DNA of 7,556 nt from Candidatus Woesearchaeota archaeon (GCA_016180165.1 JACPBU010000026.1:1-7556), one strand, 5' to 3'. Shown: positions 1-6,380, counted from the first letter of the stretch. The notes: generated by a model from the letters alone, not told the origin. Translations and numbers: made by a program.

Positions 1-34
1 AAACCAGAAAACAGATGACTACACTCCTTCTCAT
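1..34 (-). CDS. Partial 5' end of a probable exported protein
   Basis: An ATG at 34-32 on the minus strand opens a frame that runs off the window edge after 11 codons, reading MRRSVVICFLV. Two arginines followed by a hydrophobic run look like the start of a signal peptide or membrane anchor. A BRE/TATA block sits 33 bases upstream, at a distance similar to that in the giant gene just before it on the same strand. A GTG at 42-40 is in frame and could also serve as the start. The gene lies about 250 bases downstream of the giant gene. The remainder is not visible, so no family can be named. Confidence 0.45.
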   Translation of the reverse strand, partial: MRRSVVICFLV

Positions 35-280
35 TGTCCCCACAAGGGTATACTCCGAGGATTCTATAAATACATTTCGGTGGTTTAATCACTTTCTTGG
101 TTAGTGGGGATTAACCGATGGCCGGCTCGGTAAAACTCCAGCAATCAATTCTTTCAGTAAGGGTGAGCAGCCTTCATCGCTTTCGCTATGATTTGGATAG
201 GAGAAACCCCTTATGCAGTGGCACAAGTGTAAATTGTTTCATAGACAAATAAACTTGTTCCCCACCATAAGCGAGGCGTA
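35..280. other. Intergenic region with nested inverted repeats, possible structured RNA
   Basis: No convincing gene is seen apart from the promoter at 65-79. Several complementary segments are present: 82-93 with 103-116 (GGTTTAATC/GATTAACC plus ACT/AGT), the competing 99-103 with 112-116 (GGTTA/TAACC), 115-118 with 127-130 (CCGA/TCGG) and 174-180 with 185-191. On the minus strand the last folds into a short stem with one A-G mismatch, closed by a GAAA tetraloop, which favours a minus-strand RNA, perhaps a read-through 3' end of the giant transcript or a small RNA. A plus-strand frame at 118-252 encodes 44 residues starting MAGSVKLQQS; it overlaps these stems and I do not call it. The giant gene has only a weak ACAAG/TTTGT hairpin at about 244-257 as a possible 3' end. 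Confidence 0.3.
65..79 (-). promoter_or_regulatory. BRE/TATA promoter for the partial minus-strand gene
   Basis: On the minus strand the bases read CGAAATGTATTTATA, a BRE-like CGAAA followed by an archaeal TATA box. A start 25-27 bases downstream would fall near 40, a few bases before the ATG at 34. The same block with two bases fewer precedes the giant gene. The TATA portion read on the plus strand, TATAAATA, could also work in that direction, but no purine-rich BRE stands before it there. Confidence 0.55.
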
Positions 281-3200
281 TCAGCTGAGAGTGAAGGCTG
301 TTCCGTTAAAGGTCCAGTTCTGATTCTGAGAAAGATGTATTAAATAGCCCATTCCTGGACTTAGCTCGTTCAAGGTATTAAAAAACCGTCTTGGAATGTA
401 GGAATACCAGGTCATATTGGAATATGTATAAACCGCTCTAACAGCTTCTTCCACCTCCCCGAAAGTTTCAGAAATATTTCCTGATTTCAATGAGGGATAG
501 GTGATAAGGTTCCATCCCTTCCTGAGAGAGAAAGGCAGCTGCCCAAATTGATATCCCTCCATGCTAATGCTTTTATCGACATAAGCATAAAGCCAAAAGC
601 CTTCAAGTGCATTAAAATGGCTTACCGTCTTCCGGCTTTCATTGAAGTAAAAATCAAAACTCCCGTTACGCAACACATAAGCAGAAGAGAAATCTGCCCT
701 AACCCTGCCCAAAACTTCACTGAAGGAAGAGTTTTTTTGCTCAAGGGGTAAAGATAACAGGTTCCATCCTTTTCCAAAAGCCACCCGCACTTTCTTCTTT
801 AGGCAGGGGGAATGGCTTAGGTTAGGGTAGGCATCGCACAAGAATGGCTCATAATACAAGAGCCCTGTTTCATTCAAGTCGTTAAAATCAAAAAGCCTTT
901 CTGAAATTTCATCATCAAAGCTTGATCCAAACCAGTTCATGCTGACATTGATTGGCTCTTTCTGTATCGTCCCAATGGCAATCTTATCGGCACCTATATT
1001 GTTCTCTCTCACAATATTTTCGGTAGCATTTTCCCAAAAGATAATCCCAAAGGTCGTATTTGCAATATAATTATGCTTTGCTGAATTGTTTCTTGCGTTT
1101 TCAAGAAACCCAAACCCGACAAGGCCATCTACAAAAGTATTTTTTATGATGGAGCTGTTTATTGCCCCGTGGTAGATAATCCCATACGTTGCATTGAGAA
1201 AAATGTTTTCCTCGACATCTGAGTGAGTGGTGTTGATGCTATAAAGGCCAACAAAGATATCCTTAAAGATGCATTTTTTAAGCTTGACATCCTCATTGTG
1301 GTCAAAGACCACAGCATATGACCTGTTCCATCCTGTCAGAACCGAGTTGTTGCAATCAATTTCTATCCCTTTTTTGCTTTTTTCAATCCGTATTCCGGTG
1401 CTGTTGCCAAATACATAGGTCCCGCTGCAGAGCACAACGCTTTTGCTAATCAGCGTATTGTTGGTCGGTATAATGCACGGCCCCTTGCAGGGCGGGGTCA
1501 TTTCTGAATATGCCCTCTCGCAAAGGTTAGGGTAATAATACACCTTTTTGCTCTGGACATCGTCAAAGTAATCATAAATTGAAGCATTTATTTCTACCTC
1601 ATTATAGCTCCCAAACCAATTCATAGATGCATTTATCTCTTCACCAGGGTAGTTCAATATAGCATAGGTGTTATTCTCGAGATTGTTTTGCAAGACTTTA
1701 GTCCCATTGACCTTTTGGCCAAGGTAGATGGCATAGGTGCTTTGGTTTATTGAATTAAGCGCGATGAATGAGTTGTTCACATTATCATCAAAGGCAACCC
1801 CGTAGGTTCCATTCACTAGGGTATTATTGATTATTAACGTATCGGTAACATTTCCATTTACATAAATTCCAATCGTCTGATTTTCGAAGCGGTTTCCAAT
1901 AACAGATACTGAAGAAACATTGGAATACAAACCCACGGCATATACGCTCTTTCCAATCACATTTTTCTTGATTTCAATCCCATATGCCCCATTATAAATG
2001 ATAATCCCATATTTATATCCCATAAGGGTGCAATTTATAACCTCTATTTTATTTATTCCAACAATAGAGATGGCAGCGAAACCTCCAGTCATATTTCCAT
2101 TCAGTATGGCACCCCTGCAATCAAGGGAGGTAATGGAAAGGTTATCCTGCTTCTGAATAGGTTCCAACCCAAATGGCAAATCATATATTGAGATGCACAT
2201 AGCCAGATTATCGCTCTTCGGCATTGGCTCTAGCGGATTCCAGCAAATAGTTCCTGTAGCATTAGGGTCATCCTGGAGAAAAGGATCAAAGAACACAATG
2301 CCATTCCCAGAATTGTCTGCCCTGTCGAATATTTTCTGCTCTATAACACTTTTCTCGACTGAGCCCCACCAATTATACTTTGCTGAGACATTATTTTTCT
2401 GGTTGTTATAGAAATCGAAGGTATTGTTTGCTAGCGTGTTTCCACTGACTTCAGAGCCATTAATCTGGCCAAAAAAATAGATTCCGTAGGAGTTATTTTG
2501 TAGCCTGTTGTTCTTCAGAGACATGTTTGAGGAGTCCTTGGCAAAAATTCCCTGATAGATGTTTCCCTGGGAGCTTAAGTTTTCAACAGAAATATTGGAA
2601 GAAAAAGATGAACTGAATCCACTATTTGCCCCCTTAACATCGTTATTCACAAAATACCCAAATTTCGAATTATCGAAAGAAATAGACGCAAAGGTGGTGT
2701 TCCGTATCGTAGAGGCCATCACAATGACATTAGAGGAATACCTAAAAACCATGCCCCCAAGTTTCATGTCCAGGATGGTATTGTTTAACAAAGTTGAGTT
2801 AGATGAGTTATACAAAACCAGCCCATCCTTGTCGAATTGGAGGAAGTTTCCTATGAGCTCACTGCTGGGGCTCTCATAAAGGTAAAGCCCAGTCCAATTG
2901 TTGTCCCGCACAATATTCCCCAAAAGAGAGAGATTTCTTCCCCTGTAAGCCTCAATCCCATTGCGGCTTGAATTGGAAACCTTATTCTCAATAATTGTGG
3001 TGTGATTGGAACTCTCAATGTATATCCCTGAATAATTTAATTTGGTGATATGATTGTGTTTAAAAGATATGTTTGCCCCCCCAACAACATAAATGCCATA
3101 ACTAAAATCAGAGATATTGCAATTCCTGACTTCAACATTCTTGGAGCCTAATCCTATCTTAATTGCCGCATACCCCTTCCCAAACCCCTTCAGCACTGCA

Positions 3201-5935
3201 CCGTTGCAGTCTATCAGCTGTTTCAAGGTTTCATTTGAGTTATTTGCCTCAATGCCGCCATTGCTAAAGTCATAAATGCCCTTGCAAAAAGTGATATTTT
3301 CTGATGTCCTCAAGCCAGAGGCTGGACTTTGGCAGCAATCCGGGTCGCCGAATTCATTGCAGTCGTTGTCGCACCGCCCATCTTCTATGCCCTCACAATA
3401 ACCATCCTGGGCAAAGGAATCACAATCCCATGGGCATGAAAGATAGGTCTCATCACCGTCGCAGAGTGTATTGTTGTTGCAGAACTGAACAGTCCTGTTC
3501 AGGAGTACGCTTCCATTGAAAGAGACGATAATGTTTGAAGTATTTTCCCGGAAAGGGATGTTTGCCAGAAACTCTGCAAAAGGTTTGTTTATTGCACTGT
3601 AATCTCTATCATATTCTGCAGGGCCAGTGTAGCCAAAATTCATATCGAAAGTTGAAAAGAATAAAGCATCCTGGGCAGGGTTATTGAGCGTGAGGTTGTA
3701 GTATCCTGTCGTGTTCCTCAAGATTTCCCTGCCCGAGACCAGGCGCGTATATCCTTCAGTAACAGTCCCATTTTTATAGACATAGATAAAAGTACTGATA
3801 ACCCTGTCATCCTTTGCTGACTCTGACTGAATCGTTGCAGAATTTATGCCTGTAGTTGCACCACAATTTAGCCTCTTGTCCTTCTTTAGGTGGTCTCTGC
3901 CCCTATCATCAAATACCCTAACTCCCGTCCCATTATTACAATCTGCGCATGACATTATTGACTTTCCCCCTACTGCATTGTCATTCCCCCAGCAGCATAC
4001 TTCGCCCCCTTTGGAGGAGCATGGCTTGAAGCAGCAGTTCCCAAGGGAAGGATTGCAATTCTTATCCGACCCCAGATAATTAACATCCCTCGGTAACCTT
4101 GGAAGAAGGTACTCGTCAAACCAGACCGAGTTCCCATCATTGCATATGTCTAAATCGGAGCCAGCCTCATTACTGCAGTATTCATCTGAGAGCCCAAAAA
4201 AATGCCCCATCTCATGGGCGAGGATTTCCCTATGCTTCTTCGTCTCAACCCAGATGATGTCCATCGAAAAAGCCCCCTTGATCAAAAGGGAACCAGCATC
4301 CTTGATTAGCCCAACATAGATGTCATACCCTTTTCTAAGATTGGATTCCTGAAGATAATTTTCAATCAACTCAGAGCTATCTTCCCCATAAAAATTTATC
4401 AATGGGTTTTCAATTGAACCAAACTCAACTTTAAGTTTTTCACGGCAATCTTTAAGCAGGGTTTCATCGATGAAAACATTTAGCTGGGCACTGGCATTAT
4501 CCTCGAATTCCTTCTGTGAGGCCCATCCAATGTTTTTTTCCATCGGAAAGATAAAAACCTTCAGGCTGGGGCAGGACGGGCATGGCCCCCCACAATCAAT
4601 TTCCTCTTCGCCCTGATTCCTTATACCATCAGAGCACGTCTGCTTAGCACAAATTTTCTTTGGTGTGCAGAAGCTGCTTTCACAGTCGCCGTTTGTTGAA
4701 CATTTTTTCCCAATCTTGCACTTGCTGCAGGAGCCTCCGCAATCAACATCTGATTCGCTACCATCCTGCCTGTCATTTGAGCAAGTGCATGCTGCATCAT
4801 CCCTGCACTGGCTAATTCCATTGACACATTTCTTTTCGGGAGGGCAGTCTTTAGCCAATTTTATTACCGGGCTCGTGCGAACGTCACCATCACAATCCGC
4901 CCCTTTTCCAGAGCAGTAGCGATTTGTTGATTGTTGAAATATGTCACTCCCGCATCCACTCTGGCCATTGCAGGTGGATATAACAGAATAATCCTGCCAG
5001 CATAAAGTATCTTTTCCATAAAAGAGGTGAGTCTGGGTGTTGCAGCAGGAGCCACTGGTGCATTGATAGCATGATGGGTCATCAGCACATTCCTTTTTGC
5101 TGTCACTTGAGGGAATGCAATCCTGAATCTTAAGACGCTGAGAAGATTTGCAACCGCCTTCTCCACAACCCTCGGTCTGCCAGTCCGAGCATTTTCGCTG
5201 GCAGGATGAATCAAAAACACAATCATTTTGCTGGCATCCGCTGTCAGGACAATACCTCTGCCTAAGCATCTGGGTCTGGGAGCACATTGCCAAGCCACAG
5301 CCGACATTATACCACCCCCAGCAATCGCAGGAAAAACAACTGGCATGATCAACACACCTCTCACTTGCCTGGCATTCCCCGGGAGTGCAGTATCTTGTCT
5401 GCAGCATTTTTGTTGTTGCACAGCTTAAATAGTTGCCAGGTTTTCCACAGCCGACATCGATCCAGTCGGTGCATGCACAGGAGCATTTTCCACTTTCATG
5501 GCACTGAGTAGATTCATACTCTCCGACAGCTGCATAACATTTCCTCTTCTGAAACATCTCATTTTCATTGCAATTGTTTATACCGCACTCCACATCAGTC
5601 CAGCCTGTGCAAAACTTTTCCCTGCACTTTTCACGGAAATCACAGTTGTAATCTCCATCCTCCCTTTCACACCCGCTTGGGTCACAGACATATTCTACCG
5701 GCACATAAAGTAGACCGCATCCGGCATTAGGTTTGATACTTTCACCTAGCGGAAATTTATCTCCGCAATCTCCAAGGTCAGCCCATCGGCAAGTGCATTC
5801 CGAGGCTATAGAACCTGAAGTTTCAGCTGAAAAGACCGAAGACTGAAAAACAAGAAGCAATACTACTGCCAGTAAGATGATTACAAAGCGCTTACTCCCC
5901 TTCAATAAGCTGAAAATGCTTGAAATGACCCCCAA
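281..5935 (-). CDS. Giant secreted metzincin-like protease with TSP1-like, beta-helix and GWNL repeats
   Basis: Predicted exported protein of 1884 residues. A basic stretch then a hydrophobic core (about 17-30), with likely cleavage near 36-37, forms a signal peptide. Residues 47-455 are Cys-rich: four CxxWxxxxCG repeats (109-290) resembling thrombospondin type 1, a CC-containing module (291-384), then two DCGGxCxxC repeats (399-406, 448-455). Residues ~456-690 form the peptidase: HEMGHFFGLSDEY at 574-586 gives zinc ligands H574 and H578, catalytic E575 and a probable third ligand D584; SIMS at 659-662 fits the metzincin Met-turn. A beta-rich segment (~710-815) and a CxDG/CPxDC Cys cluster (819-868) follow. 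Three PbH1/NosD-like right-handed beta-helix modules occupy ~869-1220, 1229-1470 and 1473-1700. Two GWNL repeats (1723-1800, 1807-1884) end the protein; no C-terminal membrane anchor is visible. Start is TTG, as no ATG or GTG lies upstream in frame before the Cys-rich region. Extracellular proteolysis with ligand or glycan binding is inferred; the substrate is unknown. Confidence 0.93.
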   Translation of the reverse strand: MGVISSIFSLLKGSKRFVIILLAVVLLLVFQSSVFSAETSGSIASECTCRWADLGDCGDKFPLGESIKPNAGCGLLYVPVEYVCDPSGCEREDGDYNCDFREKCREKFCTGWTDVECGINNCNENEMFQKRKCYAAVGEYESTQCHESGKCSCACTDWIDVGCGKPGNYLSCATTKMLQTRYCTPGECQASERCVDHASCFSCDCWGWYNVGCGLAMCSQTQMLRQRYCPDSGCQQNDCVFDSSCQRKCSDWQTEGCGEGGCKSSQRLKIQDCIPSSDSKKECADDPSCYQCTSGSCCNTQTHLFYGKDTLCWQDYSVISTCNGQSGCGSDIFQQSTNRYCSGKGADCDGDVRTSPVIKLAKDCPPEKKCVNGISQCRDDAACTCSNDRQDGSESDVDCGGSCSKCKIGKKCSTNGDCESSFCTPKKICAKQTCSDGIRNQGEEEIDCGGPCPSCPSLKVFIFPMEKNIGWASQKEFEDNASAQLNVFIDETLLKDCREKLKVEFGSIENPLINFYGEDSSELIENYLQESNLRKGYDIYVGLIKDAGSLLIKGAFSMDIIWVETKKHREILAHEMGHFFGLSDEYCSNEAGSDLDICNDGNSVWFDEYLLPRLPRDVNYLGSDKNCNPSLGNCCFKPCSSKGGEVCCWGNDNAVGGKSIMSCADCNNGTGVRVFDDRGRDHLKKDKRLNCGATTGINSATIQSESAKDDRVISTFIYVYKNGTVTEGYTRLVSGREILRNTTGYYNLTLNNPAQDALFFSTFDMNFGYTGPAEYDRDYSAINKPFAEFLANIPFRENTSNIIVSFNGSVLLNRTVQFCNNNTLCDGDETYLSCPWDCDSFAQDGYCEGIEDGRCDNDCNEFGDPDCCQSPASGLRTSENITFCKGIYDFSNGGIEANNSNETLKQLIDCNGAVLKGFGKGYAAIKIGLGSKNVEVRNCNISDFSYGIYVVGGANISFKHNHITKLNYSGIYIESSNHTTIIENKVSNSSRNGIEAYRGRNLSLLGNIVRDNNWTGLYLYESPSSELIGNFLQFDKDGLVLYNSSNSTLLNNTILDMKLGGMVFRYSSNVIVMASTIRNTTFASISFDNSKFGYFVNNDVKGANSGFSSSFSSNISVENLSSQGNIYQGIFAKDSSNMSLKNNRLQNNSYGIYFFGQINGSEVSGNTLANNTFDFYNNQKNNVSAKYNWWGSVEKSVIEQKIFDRADNSGNGIVFFDPFLQDDPNATGTICWNPLEPMPKSDNLAMCISIYDLPFGLEPIQKQDNLSITSLDCRGAILNGNMTGGFAAISIVGINKIEVINCTLMGYKYGIIIYNGAYGIEIKKNVIGKSVYAVGLYSNVSSVSVIGNRFENQTIGIYVNGNVTDTLIINNTLVNGTYGVAFDDNVNNSFIALNSINQSTYAIYLGQKVNGTKVLQNNLENNTYAILNYPGEEINASMNWFGSYNEVEINASIYDYFDDVQSKKVYYYPNLCERAYSEMTPPCKGPCIIPTNNTLISKSVVLCSGTYVFGNSTGIRIEKSKKGIEIDCNNSVLTGWNRSYAVVFDHNEDVKLKKCIFKDIFVGLYSINTTHSDVEENIFLNATYGIIYHGAINSSIIKNTFVDGLVGFGFLENARNNSAKHNYIANTTFGIIFWENATENIVRENNIGADKIAIGTIQKEPINVSMNWFGSSFDDEISERLFDFNDLNETGLLYYEPFLCDAYPNLSHSPCLKKKVRVAFGKGWNLLSLPLEQKNSSFSEVLGRVRADFSSAYVLRNGSFDFYFNESRKTVSHFNALEGFWLYAYVDKSISMEGYQFGQLPFSLRKGWNLITYPSLKSGNISETFGEVEEAVRAVYTYSNMTWYSYIPRRFFNTLNELSPGMGYLIHLSQNQNWTFNGTAFTLS
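284..790 (-). repeat. Two C-terminal GWNL repeats of the giant gene
   Basis: Residues ~1716-1884 hold a tandem duplication about 84 residues long. Copy one starts KGWNLLSLP (1722-1730) and contains LEGFWLYAYV; copy two starts KGWNLITYP (1806-1814) and contains SPGMGYLIHL at the matching place. Each carries an S-x-[ST] Glu stretch followed by an aromatic strand (AYVLRNGSF, VYTYSNMTW). The GWNL...PG-GYWI pattern is known from C-terminal regions of bacterial and archaeal secreted proteins, where it often sits after adhesive domains. Its function here is not established. Confidence 0.75.
836..3331 (-). repeat. Three successive right-handed beta-helix modules within the giant gene
   Basis: Residues 869-1220, 1229-1470 and 1473-1700 follow the same plan. 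Each opens with a Cys-containing cap, then a [I/L]xC near an A/V-L-x-G turn (IDCNGAVLKG, LDCRGAILNG, IDCNNSVLTG), then a strand ending in C (VRNCNI, VINCTL, LKKCIF), then a ladder of 20-25-residue turns of the form GIY-x(n)-N-x-[IL]-x-N. Each closes with an N-W-[WF]-G-S turn (1188-1192, 1439-1443, 1668-1672) and a final Y/F-x-P-x-L segment. This is the NosD/PbH1 periplasmic copper-binding or carbohydrate-binding-and-hydrolysis fold class. No catalytic residue set is recognisable, so a structural or binding role is the safer reading. Confidence 0.85.
5066..5611 (-). repeat. Four tandem TSP1-like Cys-rich protein repeats in the giant gene
   Basis: This segment encodes residues 109-290. Each copy begins with exactly C-x2-W-x4-C-G (C109/W112/C117, C155/W158/C163, C205/W208/C213, C249/W252/C257), at spacings of 46, 50 and 44 residues. 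The first three continue with M-x-x-x-R-x-C or a close variant (127-133, 177-183, 223-229); the fourth keeps QR...C. Copies two to four close with a C-x-D-x-[AS]-SC or DDPSC type ending. A degenerate extra copy may lie at C47-W51-C57. The Trp-plus-paired-Cys plan and the R-x-C strand resemble thrombospondin type 1 repeats, but homology rather than analogy is not shown. Confidence 0.75.
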
Positions 5936-5961
5936 TTTACTCCAATGCTTTATTTATATGT

Positions 5962-5974
5962 TATAAACATTTCG
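5962..5974 (-). promoter_or_regulatory. BRE/TATA promoter of the giant secreted protease gene
   Basis: The minus strand reads CGAAATGTTTATA. The TATA centre lies about 29 bases before the TTG codon at 5935-5933, so transcription should begin only a few bases before the start codon, giving a leaderless or nearly leaderless mRNA. A GGAG at 5943-5940, four bases before TTG, may lie at or just before the transcription start and so may not act as a ribosome site. A second TATA-like run, TATAAATA at 5958-5951, would place the start further downstream and favour the TTG at codon 11. Confidence 0.6.
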
Positions 5975-6006
5975 TTAATCTGGCAGCTCGGGTCGGATTG
6001 TTTGTT

Positions 6007-6116
6007 CTCATTTTCCAAAAACAGGATTTGTGCAGTAAACCACGCTTATTTCATTCGCTGGTTGCGCTCGGCTTTCCTTGGCAAAACACCAGTGAAACAC
6101 ATCGGTGGAAAATGAG
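6007..6116. repeat. 110-bp segment bounded by perfect 11-bp inverted repeats
   Basis: CTCATTTTCCA at 6007-6017 is the exact reverse complement of TGGAAAATGAG at 6106-6116. GTT stands immediately outside both ends (6004-6006 and 6117-6119), which could be a 3-bp target duplication or chance. Inside, AACCA (6039-6043) pairs with TGGTT (6059-6063) and CACC (6087-6090) with GGTG (6104-6107). It may be a MITE-like element or a structured RNA; with a single copy in view neither can be shown. Confidence 0.5.
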
Positions 6117-6181
6117 GTTCTATTGCCGCTTCATCCATTCTTTTTTCCGCAAGATTTAAGAAGGGAAAGACCAAAAAACAT

Positions 6182-6226
6182 CCCTCTTTGCAATAATGCC
6201 GGTATTGGGCTGCAAAGGAAATAGGG
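6182..6226. other. Bulged hairpin in the corA upstream region
   Basis: Nested complements are CCCT (6182-6185)/AGGG (6223-6226), CTTTG (6186-6190)/CAAAG (6213-6217) and CAATA (6191-6195)/TATTG (6203-6207), leaving a 7-base loop and a 5-base bulge. The core gives ten base pairs. The loop octamer AATGCCGG (6195-6202) recurs at 6232-6239. No T-run follows on either side, so it does not look like a terminator. Confidence 0.35.
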
Positions 6227-6269
6227 AAGGCAATGCCGGGATAAAGAATTAAGGGGATAGCATATTATA

Positions 6270-6323
6270 GATATTAATGAGATAGGGTGTTAAAAGGAGA
6301 GGATATTAATCGGATAAGGTATT
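6270..6323 (+). repeat. Pair of 22-bp direct repeats upstream of corA
   Basis: The 22 bases at 6270-6291 and 6302-6323 agree at 18 positions; both begin GATATTAAT and continue with a GATAGGGTGTT or GATAAGGTATT block. They start 32 bases apart, about three helical turns. A related core, GGATAAAGAATT, stands at 6239-6250, and GGATAATG at 6327-6334. Position and spacing suggest binding sites for a regulator of corA, though simple sequence drift in AT-rich DNA is possible. No clear TATA box at the expected distance from corA was found; TATTATAG near 6263-6270 is the best candidate and would give a leader of about 90 bases containing the second repeat. Confidence 0.4.
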
Positions 6324-6375
6324 GCAGGATAATGAAAAAAAAGTCCAGATACAAAAATAAGGGGGTATAAAAAAA

Positions 6376-6380
6376 GAGGG
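6376..6380 (+). promoter_or_regulatory. Ribosome binding site of corA
   Basis: GAGGG stands four bases before the ATG at 6385, matching the anti-Shine-Dalgarno end of archaeal 16S rRNA. It supports this start. The TATAAAA at 6366-6372 is too close to the ATG to be the promoter of this start. Confidence 0.55.

Noticed and set aside
99..124. Resemblance of GGTTA...TTAACCGATGG on the plus strand to the 3' end of c-di-GMP-I (GEMM) riboswitches
   Set aside because: The conserved 5' core of that riboswitch is not present upstream and no suitable gene follows on the plus strand; a short hairpin plus GATGG is likely chance.
118..252. Plus-strand 44-codon frame (MAGSVKLQQS...)
   Set aside because: No ribosome site, it overlaps inverted repeats, and the composition is Arg/Ser-rich. 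A TATA-like run at 65-72 stands upstream, so it cannot be excluded, but support is too thin to call it a gene.
1..280. tRNA, C/D box sRNA or other known RNA gene
   Set aside because: No cloverleaf with a T-arm GTTC, and the box-C/D-like words found are neither correctly spaced nor paired with a second set.
3304..4079. Plus-strand frames of about 70-77 codons opposite the protease and linker region
   Set aside because: They are antisense to the giant gene and reflect its codon composition; no start signal or homology pattern is visible.
4864..5421. Minus-strand frame of 185 codons inside the giant gene
   Set aside because: It lies wholly within the Cys-rich repeat region of the 1884-codon gene in another frame; its composition is that of a shifted reading of Cys/Gly codons and it shows no domain.
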